A stretch of 64,000 bases of DNA from Brachycybe producta. Taxonomy: Eukaryota; Arthropoda; Diplopoda; Playtdesmida; Andrognathidae. Shown here piece after piece: positions 1 through 10,600 of this stretch; position 1 is the first letter of the stretch, and each line of letters starts with the position of its first letter. Made by a program: the position numbers and the translations under genes. Below the pieces are notes generated by a model. It was not told where the DNA came from. It did no database searches and saw nothing but the letters and a program-made list of their open reading frames with translations. The stretch spans positions 3,684,027 to 3,748,026 of the forward strand of contig JAUPFP010000021.1 in NCBI GenBank assembly GCA_036925085.1, read 5' to 3'.

Positions 1-303
1 CAAAGATAACAATAAAATCCTAAAAATTACCAAATTTTTCTTAAAAATAATTAAAATAAAATGTAAGACAAAATTGACAAAAAATTTCCACATAAAGGTA
101 TTCTGAATTATATGTACTTTTTTAGTTCAATAAGGATTTTCATGAAATATTGATAGAAATTGACGAAATTTAGCTGAATAACTTGGTTGCTATTTATAAT
201 TCTATAATTATAATTTATCAATTTGTTTTATAATTTTATGTTTTAATTAATTTTCCTATTAAATTAATTTGTAATTGTGCTTTTTTTTTCTTCTAATTTT
301 TAG

Positions 304-3300
304 TTGCTTTTATAACGTTAGCTTCGTATTTCGGTCTGGTTCCGATCGACAAACAAGGATTCTATTGTAACGATGAATCGTTAACTTTTACATTTCGAGG
401 AGATTCGATCAGTCTGTTCAATTTACTGGCCATCAGCCTAATCGTTCCCGTTATATTTGTCTCTAAATACTTGTATTTCTGATTTTGCTAAAGTCGTTTC
501 ATATATTCATATATTAAAATTTGTAATATTAGATTTTGATGGTGGAGTTTTGGCGCCATCGGTTGCTAGATAGACATTTTCGGCATTCGTGTTCTTCTTC
601 GTCGTCTTCTTCCGATACTCCGATTCTTGCCAACGGTACGATATGTCACGTTTATTGGCGCTGTTGCACCAGTATTTACGGAACGTACTTCTTTGGTTTG
701 ACCTGTTGCGGCGGACTTGTCGAGTTTCTTAAAGTGGCCGTCGGTGAGTTGAGGCCGCATTTCATTGACACTTGCAGGCCGGATTTCACGAGGATCAACT
801 GTTCAGAAGGGTAAGACAGTTTTCGTAAAGGTCGCGAGCGAAGAGTGTATCGTGGGCAGTGGCGATTTTCGGCTGAAGCGCGCGCCTAGGGCACCGAATT
901 TTTATGACCCCCCCCCAAAAAAAGTCAAAAGTAGGCTCTTGGCACACAGGCGACTTTAAATTAAAAGCCACCTGTGTGCTAAGATTGGCGTTTTTCCATA
1001 GAAAATATATTACGACGACAGCCCCACGACTTTTATCGTGGAAAAGTCTTTCAAAAGTCGCCTGTGTGCCAAGGGTTTTAGTCAAGCACATACTGTACAT
1101 GCAAAAAATGGTCAAGTTTTAGGTGACCCACCAAAGGGGGTGGGGCCCCAAGGCCTGCAGGACCCCGGCCTTGGGGCCTCGACAGATATAAACGCGCCAC
1201 TGATTGTGTGCGCGGGTACGAGTTTGAAAAACTTTAAAGTAGAAATGTAGAAATTTATCAGAAGCAAAATTGAAAATTGAAAGTGTGTTAAAAAAAACTA
1301 CTAAACTAGAAGGGTAGCTTTATCACTTAAGGGTAATTTCATGTTTGATATCTTTCAAAATAAGCTTTTTATGTCAGTTTGAAAATGGCCTAATTTTAAG
1401 CAGGTGATATTTTTTTTAAAAATTTTTGTCTATAAAAAGTTTATTTTGAAAGATATCATCAACATGAAAATACTATTAAGCTAGTGATTTGAGCTACCTT
1501 TCTAGTTTCTAACATACATTCAATTTCTCTTCAGCTGTTCATAAAATAACTTAAACCCATTTTTTTTTCATTTGATACAGATACATTACGAATTATACTT
1601 GTACCGGAACGGTTCCAGTTTACCGTCTAATGGACGCTTACAAATCGTTTCCTTCGGGACATGCGGCACTTGCTATTTACATGAGTTTATTTCTTTGCGT
1701 ACGTTCAGTTTTTCTCTCTTCTGTATTTTATCTTTTGTAAGATTTCTTTCATGTAACAAAAAATTTAGACATTTTGCGTTTTGAAAGCAACTTCAAGAAA
1801 AACGTCTTAAGTTTTTTTTTTAGAGACTTTAAAAATCACAGTTTTTCCACGTTTTGTATTGTTTTTATGTTACATTTTTTTTTGTCTTTTTCTCTTTGTT
1901 TGGATTTAGTTTTATGTTCACAAGCAAATCTTTCCATCTCCAACATATCTCTCGTCTTCGATGTTACAAACGGGCCTTCTGTTTTGGGCCATTTATTGCA
2001 GCATGTCCAGAATAGTTGACCGTAGGCATCATTGGTGGGATGTCATGGCCGGTTTCCTTATCGGAACCGTTTGCGCTTCCTATTCGGTAATTACATTTTG
2101 CCTGACACATTAAAATAAATATGTATATTTTTTTTCATAATAGAAATTGTGTGACGGAAATGTGTTAGATATAAAAAAAAACAACGAAAATGTTTTGTTG
2201 TAAATTTAAATTAATAATACATTTTGGAAATTTACCAACTATAGTTTGTTGAAGAGATACAGTATTTGAGTTTATTGTTATTTTTTTTTTCTTCCTTGAA
2301 ATAATTGTTTTTGTTCTTCAAATCCAGATTATTATTATTATTATTAAATCGTCTTGTTTTCCCCACCCCACTTTTTTATTGTTAATTTTTGTTTTGAGCA
2401 CAATTCGGAAAATAAAGGCTTATTTCTTTGTTTTGTAAAGAATTTTGAATTTGAATAATTCTACTACAAAAATTAACTGCAGTTAAAAAGTTAATCACAG
2501 TTAATTTTCTAATGGAAATAAATGTGGTTATACAATAACTGGTTACTATGGTAACATTTCCGAACCATGGAGTTAACTGCCATTGATACAATGTGGTTAA
2601 CCCCAGTATGGAACTGGTTAAATAAGTCACTTCCTATTGTTCAAACAAATTTAGTGAAAATGAGTGAAAATTTCACTAAATGCGTAACTGTGAAGTGACA
2701 CCAAATCATTTAACCACAAGTAAAAGTGTATTAAAAAAAAAGGAAACACACAAAAGTACCACTTCTAGTTTGTCTGCACAGTTAATTATAACCTTAGTTG
2801 AGTAACTACAGTTAATTTTTGTAGTGGAAACAAGGTGTTATTCTGCAAGCAAACCAAATTATCTATGCCAGAGGGAGAATTTTGTTCAAAAACTGTATAA
2901 GGAGTGCACTTTCAAAATAATCTTATTAACACATGCCATAAAAATTCCTCATGATAGTTTGAATTTTTTTTTTGCCAGTATCCTGAAAGTTCAAAGTTGA
3001 TTGATTTTGGTTCAAGATTTTTGATTTTTCATTTAAAATTAAGTCGGGACACACACTTGATTTAGGGTTGAATGAGAATGAGTTTAAGTTGTTTAACAGA
3101 AAAAGTCTTAAAAGCTTGCATGCGTTGCCATTTTTTTTTAATAGTATGGATCGAGTAATATTTCTAAACCCCGTATTTTTAGGCTCTGACGTGGTTGTCG
3201 ACAAATCCACCAAAGTGTCGCGGTTCGTTGTCACTCAAGACGTCGTACGAGACTAAAACGACTCAAAGTACCGGTAACCATAGATATGGAACAAATAGCA

Positions 3301-3443
3301 GCAAGGAAACTAACTCGAGATCCAATGTCTCTAGTCAATTGTCTCAACAACAGTCAACAGTCATTTACGATGTTCAAACTGATACGGATCACGAATTAGT
3401 CAACTGTCTTGGTCGTTATCAGGGTCGTCAGAGACAATCGTGA
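304..3443 (+). CDS. Lipid phosphate phosphatase (PAP2 family, PLPP1-3-like), 5'-partial
   Basis: Exons: 304-about 458, about 529-810, 1581-1698, 1910-2086, 3183-3443. Family members are six-pass membrane enzymes that dephosphorylate lysophosphatidate, phosphatidate and sphingosine-1-phosphate, with the active site on the outer or lumenal face. Exon 1 carries the family's FYCNDES motif. The three PAP2 catalytic motifs are present: K-x6-RP (KVAVGELRP) in exon 2, PSGH (SFPSGHAALAIYMS) in exon 3, and SR-x5-H (SRIVDRRHHWWD) in exon 4. Splice phases agree from exon 2 on. The end of exon 1 is uncertain (449 or 458; both leave phase 0 and both donors are weak). The first transmembrane helix and start codon must lie before the window, because bases 1-303 read as intron ending in TTTTTAG. 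The C-terminal tail is Ser/Gln-rich. An AATAAA lies at about 3672. Family assignment is firm; which PLPP paralogue is not. Confidence 0.9.
938..1073. mobile_element. Short palindromic element in LPP intron 2
   Basis: Perfect 20-bp terminal inverted repeats: CTTGGCACACAGGCGACTTT at 938-957 and its reverse complement at 1054-1073. No coding capacity. Looks like a miniature inverted-repeat element; no second copy was seen in the window. Confidence 0.6.
1265..1560. mobile_element. Main repeat family (TTAA-linked MITE), copy in LPP intron 2
   Basis: Left arm contains ACTAGAAGGGTAGCTTTATC and the right arm TACCTTTCTAGTTTCTAAC, its inverse. The copy ends in CAGCTGTTCATAAAATAACTTAA. This is the first of about 30 related copies listed below. 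Confidence 0.8.
2459..2827. mobile_element. Inverted-repeat element in LPP intron 4
   Basis: Left end CTACTACAAAAATTAACTGC matches in inverted form the right end around 2799-2827 (ACAGTTAATTTTTGTAGTGG). The interior is full of further GTTAACTG-type palindromes. Non-coding, likely a separate MITE family. Confidence 0.6.
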
Positions 3444-3781
3444 AATTTTTAATAACAATATTTTTAAAAAAAAAAACTCCTATTGAAGTATTTTTTTTCT
3501 TTCTGTTCATCATCAGAGGTACTTAATATGCAGATTTCTTTTTGCATAAAAAGTACAATGTTTTACTTTGCATTTTAGAAATGTCTTAACAAAGATATGC
3601 CAAAGATAATATGTTAGATTTCATATCTATTAATTACTCATTTCCATTTTACATTAAGGAATTTGTTAGATAATAAATTGCGTCAATTTTATTATTATGA
3701 AATCGAATGCGATATTTTTTCTATTAGTTGTAGAAAGACAAAATTTAAATCATATTTGTAGATATAGATTATAAGTGAATG

Positions 3782-4111
3782 TTAATTATTAGGGCTCCGA
3801 TTTTTATGTAATATCAAGCAAATGTTTCTCAATCTGTGGCCCATGTGAAATAACAAATGAAATAATTCCGTTTAGATCAACCAACAATTATGATTTTTTT
3901 TTTTCAATAAAAAACACTGGTTAGAAGCTAGAACTCTAGTTTGACAACTGATCGTAACTAGACATTTAGCCTCCAACCAGCCTTTTTGATTAGAAAAAAC
4001 ATAATTGCAGTTGCTCTAATGATGATAATTACTTCAAAATTGACCCTTGGAGCCATAGATTGAGAAACATTTGCTTGATTTTGCATAAAAAATTCGAGCC
4101 CTTATTAATTA
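3782..4111. mobile_element. Inverted-repeat element with AGGGCTC termini
   Basis: Left end reads TTATTAGGGCTCCGATTTTT, then CAAGCAAATGTTTCTCAATC. The right side carries the inverse GATTGAGAAACATTTGCTTG and ends in GAGCCCTTATTAA. Non-coding hairpin-forming element. Confidence 0.65.
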
Positions 4112-4784
4112 TGTAGAAGTTAAAAATTTCTTTTATTCAGGCATTGTAAAAAAAGTAAGGCAAAACGAGAGCTGAATATTCATTAAAAATTGATTTTATA
4201 AAAAAAAGATCAAATATTGTTTTACTCAAACTGATTGATTAATAAGTTATGGATTTGAATAATAAACCTTTACATATTGAATGTTAATTTAATAATGAAG
4301 GTTATTTACAAATAGAGGTGGCTCAACTAAGAGCTCTTGTCTATTATAGAGCGTATTCGGTTTAGAATTTCAGTAATAGGATTCAGTTGATGATTTCATT
4401 TCAACAAGAAAAATCCTAAATTTGAGCCAAAAAGATCGTTAAAAATATCACCTCCAAAGAATTAAATCTTTCCTTTTTAACGATGCCCCCCATCCCCCTC
4501 CTCCAATATTTAGATGAGTCATAAATAATTACAATTGACACATTTTTGTTTGGTGTAAAAGAATATTCTTTACAAAATGCAATTACAAGTAATTAATTTT
4601 AAAATACAGTAGTGGAAACCGTTTAACACGAAATGGAGAGAGTATACATCTCAATATTTCAAAATAAGCTTTTTTTGTGAGTTTTAAAAGATGCTATACA
4701 ATTAAAGCTTACTAATGCATGACGTTTTTTTTCTAACATGGAATAAGTTGCTTTAAAATTTTAAATTATGACAATTTTAAGGCC

Positions 4785-4960
4785 TAAATTCAAGAATTAA
4801 ACATTCTGCTTGACCTTCAACTTTAATCCTCTTGAGCAAAATTTTCAACATAAAAAAAATTATCCATGAGCACTGAAATAAATCAGAATTTTTTTATGTT
4901 GGAACCCTGCTCAGCGGATTAAAGTTGAACTTCAAGTGCCAAGTTTTCTTCTTGAATATG
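4785..4960. repeat. Imperfect inverted repeat
   Basis: CTTGACCTTCAACTTTAATC on the left pairs with GATTAAAGTTGAACTTCAAG on the right around an AT-rich loop. Probably the core of another small palindromic element. Confidence 0.5.
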
Positions 4961-5768
4961 ATTTATAAAAAAAGGCGTTCGTCATATTATGTGTGACGGG
5001 CTTAGACGCCAAGAGAGATAAGTGACCTTTTTATATTAAAAAACAATGTATAAAAGTACGACATTTTGTCAATGAAATTATATAAAGAATTTGGTGGACA
5101 TGAAGAGAAATAAATGAATAAATGATTTGCTACTTTTTATAATAAAAACGTAAACGCAAAACGCAAACTATATAACATTGATGTCTAGGGAGGTCTCTTA
5201 CTTTAAAATCAATTTACTTCAGAAACATTACTTTTGTCACTTATTTCTCTTGGCATTCTAAACCTCTCTTCTGTTTTAAGTCTTCTAAGAAAAGTGAATT
5301 TTCTTTTCATAACAATTGTTCTTTTTTTAATTAATGTAATTTTAAAAAAAAAATTGTTATCGAATAATGAACTGAGTCATATTTGTTTTTTCACATTACA
5401 TAAAAAAACCACGTCATTTTAGGATTTTTGTGTCCTTGGCATTTTCCATTTTTTTTAATTACAGTGAAAGTGCAAAAAAAAAAAATTGTCATTCATCTAT
5501 TTATCTAATAATTGTGACGTCTTCTTTCATTTATGTCTATGGGATGAGATGTCACATTGTTGAATAAATCGGTGAATAACAGAATCTACAGAAGAAATTA
5601 TCAACAGTTATTTATTTTTTCTTGATTGAAATATATACCTGTGTTTTATCTGTTTAGTGGTGTCAGTAAAACAATACAGATAATCAGAAGGTTAGTTAAA
5701 GGAAATATATTTTTAATTTTAATTTTTTCATTAATATTTTGATTAGTTTTTTATTTTTCATAATAATA

Positions 5769-6763
5769 ATGGCTCTCATTTTCAAATGGAATTGGATTAT
5801 TTTGTCACTTTGCATTTTAAATGCTTCTTTAATTTCTGGTATGATTTTTTTTTTTAAATTTCCATTCTCAGTTTGGTTTAAAGATAGTTTTAAAGTTTAA
5901 ATATTTTTCAAACTCTGTGATTATTCTGTCTTTCAGGTGCAAAATGAAGAGAAACTTGAATGTGTTTTAGAAACTAGAAGGGTCGCTGGGGTATTTTCAA
6001 GTTGATATCTTTCAAAATAAGCTTTTTATGTCAGTTTGAAAATGGTTGAACTTTAAACAGACGATATTTTTTTTTAAAAAAATAAATTATCTATAAAAAG
6101 TTTATTTTGAACGATATCATCAACATGAATGTTTCTTTAATTTCGCTGGTATGATATTTTTAATTTTCAGTGTGAAAATGCAAGATGGTTTTTAAAGTAT
6201 AAACGTCCCTCAAATTTTGATTATTCTTTCGCGAGCAACATTTGAAAATGTTTTAGAAACTAGAAAGAGTAACTCAATCACTTCAAAGGTATTTTTTCTT
6301 CAAGCTGATATTTTTGAATACAAGCTTTTTATATCAGCCTGAAATTGGCTAAATTTTAAGCAGTTAATAATTTTGAAATTTTTGTCTATACAATGTTTAT
6401 TTTGAAAGATATAAACATGAAAATACTATTAATTGATTCAGTTACCATTCTAGTTTCGAACAATCTTTCCCATTTCTATTTTTGTGTTGTTCCTTGAAAT
6501 GCAGAATAATCAAGAGTTCGATTATCATAAAATTCTGTTAAAATATTGTAATTTTTTTGTTTTTTTTTTAATTTTTAGGTTATGTTCGTTTAAATTGTTA
6601 TGAACCAGTTGTGGTTGGCGTTTGTCGTGCAAGAATTCCAAGATGGTTTTACAATCGCCAATATGGAACATGTCAGAGATTTTATTACGGAGGATGTCTC
6701 GGAAATAGAAATCGTTTTCGTACTTTGAAAGAATGTCTTAGACAATGTGGAAACTTTATTTAA
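5769..6763 (+). CDS. Small secreted single-Kunitz-domain protein
   Basis: Two exons, 5769-5838 and 6579-6763, give 84 residues. Exon 1 is almost entirely a signal peptide (MALIFKWN followed by a hydrophobic run). Exon 2 holds one BPTI/Kunitz domain with the six cysteines in the usual order, FYYGGC and CLRQCG being diagnostic. The residue after the second Cys (P1) is Arg followed by Ala, the pattern expected of an inhibitor of trypsin-like serine proteases. There is no second domain and no membrane anchor. AATAAA follows at about 6864. Single-domain Kunitz proteins act as immune or digestive protease inhibitors, and in some venomous animals as ion-channel ligands; the sequence does not decide between these. 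Its intron is filled by two main-family repeats. Confidence 0.88.
5925..6500. mobile_element. Main repeat family, two copies in the Kunitz intron
   Basis: Copy one, about 5925-6145, starts near TGATTATTCTGTCTTTCAG and holds AAACTAGAAGGGTCGCTG. Copy two, about 6215-6500, has AGAAACTAGAAAGAGTAAC and the inverse CATTCTAGTTTC. Arms have diverged; no ORF. Confidence 0.75.
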
Positions 6764-7644
6764 GTTTGACTAAATATCGATTATATTTTGCAAATTGTTT
6801 TTTATTATTGTAATTTGAATTAAAGTATAATGTTTGAAGAAGAAAAAATGTTTTTGAATATTTAATAAAGGGATTAATTTCAGAGACGGCGAATAATGTG
6901 GTCATCCCGGGTGGTTTTAAAATGAAAAAAACCTCTAGAACTCTGATTATTCTGTCTTTCAAGTACAAAATGAAGAGAAACTTGAATGTGTTTTAAAAAC
7001 TAGAAGGATAGTTCAATCACTTAAGGGTATTTTCATGTTGATATCGTTTAAAATAAACTTTTTATGTGAGTTTGAAAATGATCCAGAGAATATTTTTTAA
7101 TTTTTGTCTATAAAAAGTTTATTTTGAAATATATCAACACGAAAAAAACCTTTAAGTGCTTGAGATACTCTTCTAGTTTTTAAAACACTTTCTAGTTTTT
7201 TTTTTAATTTGATCTTCAGGTGTTCATAAACCACGTTAAAAATAAGGTTTACAACCTGAAAGGTTTCAACTTTCAAGGGATAAGTGACTTGCATTTAAAT
7301 TTAGCGCCAAATTTAACGCCATCTAGCGGTAGCAATAGTAATTATATATTTGTTTATAAAGGCGTGTTTTTCAATGGCGATTCAATGGAAGAAGTTTGTT
7401 GCCAAGTTTTCAAGCAATTTCTTATTATAATTATGTTTCTATGTTGTGAACGAAACGTTTTCGTTTCCGTCACACATAAAATGAGGATTTAATTTGTTTT
7501 ATAATTTGTGGTTGACTCAAAAGAGTTTGTCGTCACAAGACTTTTAAAGTTTTTCTTTCTCATTTAAAGTCGACGCCTTAGCGCTTATCCTTTTAAATTA
7601 ACTTTCTTTAAGTGAATTTATTTCGCTTTATTTACTAATTAGTG
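6764..7644. other. Intergenic: Kunitz gene to choline transporter-like gene
   Basis: Holds the Kunitz 3' UTR, one main-family repeat and the putative promoter and 5' UTR of the transporter. No conserved protein was recognised in the open frame at 7220-7492. Confidence 0.5.
6935..7240. mobile_element. Main repeat family, intergenic copy
   Basis: Begins with CTCTGATTATTCTGTCTTTC, then AAACTAGAAGGATAGTTC. The inverse arm carries ACTCTTCTAGTTTTTAAAAC and ends in GTGTTCATAAACCACG. Confidence 0.75.
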
Positions 7645-10600
7645 ATGCCTTGCTTTTCAAAACAGTCAAATAGGGTGAGTTTATAAGCTTAATTACAGAA
7701 AAATTCATGATTTTTCATATAAAAACCGATAAATTCGGCAAATTTACCGCAAAAAAAAAAAAGTTATCTGTTTACATTTCTAGAGTTTAATTCAGTACAT
7801 TTTTAAACTCAACGCTTGATTCACTATGTCGGTTAATCGGTGACGTCCTGTATGTTGCTATGTATGGTTGTGACGTCATTTTATAGTTACATGTTGCATT
7901 GACCGATTAGTTTATAGATCTCTGATGGATCTTAATGAGAGCGGTATTGCTCTGAGAGCTCCAATAGAGCTCTTGTATAAACGAAGCAGTGTGACATGGA
8001 GTGACGTTATTGCAGGGAGTGTTTGTTTCAATCTGGTGTACATATATGGCGTTATGAATGTTAATTAGTATTGGCGGCGAAACGCCATGTTAGTTTATTT
8101 TTTTTAGTCATTACTCGTGCCCTATGCTTCAAACCTTTACTCTAAAATATTGGGTTCTGTCGTCTTATGTAGTTACCTGTTGCGCTTGCGGAAAGCGCTT
8201 ACGAACTCCGCAATTTAAAATTACATTTGCATAATTTAATATATTTATTATTTTTTAATTATACAGAAACTGAAAATAGGACGTGAAGTAACGGACATTT
8301 GTTGGCTTGTGATTTTTATTTTCTTCTGTTTTGGAATGGCAATAAATTTATTTTAATTATTATTTATTAGAAAAATTATTTTTTTTAATAGTAATTAAAA
8401 TATTGTTCATTTTTTTTAGATAATAATCGCATCTTTTGCATTGGTTTACGGAAATCCTCTTCGTCTCGTTTACGGTTACGATAGTTTTGGTAACGTTTGC
8501 GGAGTCAATAACGAACCGATGGGAAAACTAACGAACTCCGGATTGGATCTCACAGATAAAAAGTTCAAGAACGGTTTCCTTTAAGTTGTCATTATAAGCA
8601 GCCATTGCAAAATATGCAAATGAAAGACAACAATCGAATAAAACTTTGGTTATTCTTTTAACTTTAGGAAGCAACTTGATGATGTTTTATGAACAGTTGA
8701 TCTTGGAGCTTTTCTCTAAGTTATTTTTAGCGTTTCAGAAGCAACAAACACTAAGAATAAATTTGAAAGTGTTTTTAGAAACTAGAACGGTAGCAAAATC
8801 AATTAATAGTATTTTCATTATGATATTTTACAAAATAAACTTTTTATAGATAAAAATGACAAATTATCGTCTGCTTCAAGTTGAGTCATTTTCAAAATGA
8901 CATAAAAAGCTGAATTTGAAAGATCTCAACAGGAAATTACTCTTAAAAGTGGTTGAACTACCCTTCTAGTTTCTAAAATTCTTTAAAAATTTCTGTTAAT
9001 TTCGCCTCCTGAAGGACAGAATAACCAGACTTTGAGGGTTGTTTATACTTTAAAAACTCGTGTTCAGAGGAAATTGAAAGTGTGTTTTCAAAAGTAGATG
9101 AACCACTTAGGAGAATTTTCACGTTCGTATGTTTATAAAATACACTTTTAATGGCAATTTCAATTTCCAGTTGAAAATAATCTTATTTGATTCAATTACT
9201 CCTCAAGTTTCTAAAACATTTTCAATTTTTTCTTAATGTTTCTTTCTATAAAATGCAGAGTAACCAAAGTTCTAATTGAATGAGAAATATTAAATCTTGG
9301 ATTCTTTTTTTTTATTCTCGTTTCAAGATTCCTGTTCTTTTTCAATCTGTACAACGTCCGAGATTCTCTTCGAATCTGTGTACGTCAATGTCCAACGGTA
9401 CGTCTGAACGACAGCGACGATCTCAAACAGTTTGCCGTGGAAACGGACTCGAGATTGTGCCGTTACGATATTCCCGTCGAACGTTACACCGATTCAGATC
9501 CTTTAACTGGAAACGGTGAAGTGTTTTCTAAATCGGATGTTAATTACGGACCCTGCCCTTCGACTCCCGTTTACGCAACGTATTTACGGACTTAAAAAAA
9601 AATCGGAAGTTTTTTTTTTTTCTAATCTTTTTTATGTTTCAGATTTCCTCTTCTGAACCGCTGCATTCCAAAGAGAGCGAAAGAATTGACTTCCGATGTC
9701 ATCTACAATATTCACGGTTACCTTAATAATTTTGATCTATTTCAGCAGATGTTATCCGATCTTTACGTCGCTTGGAAAGAAATGATTTTGCTCGCTCTCA
9801 TCGCCTGCAGTTAGTTTTATTGTGTTTTTTTTTGGCTGCTGTTGTTTCTTTTTTCGATGGTATGTGAATTATTTCAGCGCTTTCTGTCATGATGGTGTTT
9901 TGTATTCATTGTTTGGTAAAAGCTGTTTATTGGATAGTATTTATCGGAGTTGGATTTGGAACTGTCGGTAATTAACCCTGACGGTTATTTTTGTGGTCGT
10001 AACACAAGACGGAAGTTTTCAAATGCTGTTTTTTTTTAAAAAAAAATAAAATAAAATAAAGGAGGGACTTGTTTCCTTTGGTGGACGTACTTTGAAATTA
10101 AAGACGCACTGGATTCGACTCCCTCGGACGAATTGCTCGAAGAAATGGTTCATAACGAACGAGCTTTTTTCATTTATTCAGTCGTAGCTTCGGTCGTAAC
10201 GGTTAGAAAACAATAATTCTTTTAAGACGTTTTATTAACAGCGGTTTATCAAACTTTAATTTTTCTGCATTTTCTGATAGCAACACAAATATGAAATTGA
10301 AAGTGTGTTAGAAACTAGAAAGGTAGTTGAAACTCTTTGTTGTATTTTTTTTATATTTTTCAAAATAAACTTTTTATAGACAAAAATTAATAAAATTATT
10401 GTGTGCTTAAAGTAGGGTCATTTTGAAACTGACGTAAAAAGCTTATTTTGAAAGATATCAGCATGAAGGTACGTGATTGATCTACCCTTCTAGTTTCTAA
10501 AACATATTCAAGTTTCTTTTCGTTTTGCACCTCTGAAAGACAGAATAATCAAGAGTTCGAGAGGCGTTTACACTGTAAGACCACTTTTAATTGTATTTTA

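Larger units (their letters stand above)
3444..5768. other. Intergenic: LPP 3' end to Kunitz gene
   Basis: AT-rich. It holds the likely LPP poly(A) signal (about 3672), two inverted-repeat elements (3782-4111 and 4785-4960) and homopolymer runs. No supported coding exon was found. Confidence 0.6.

Noticed and set aside
795..1250. Several 70-106 residue frames after LPP exon 2
   Set aside because: They lie in an intron with a palindromic element; the real frame resumes at 1581 with matching phase.
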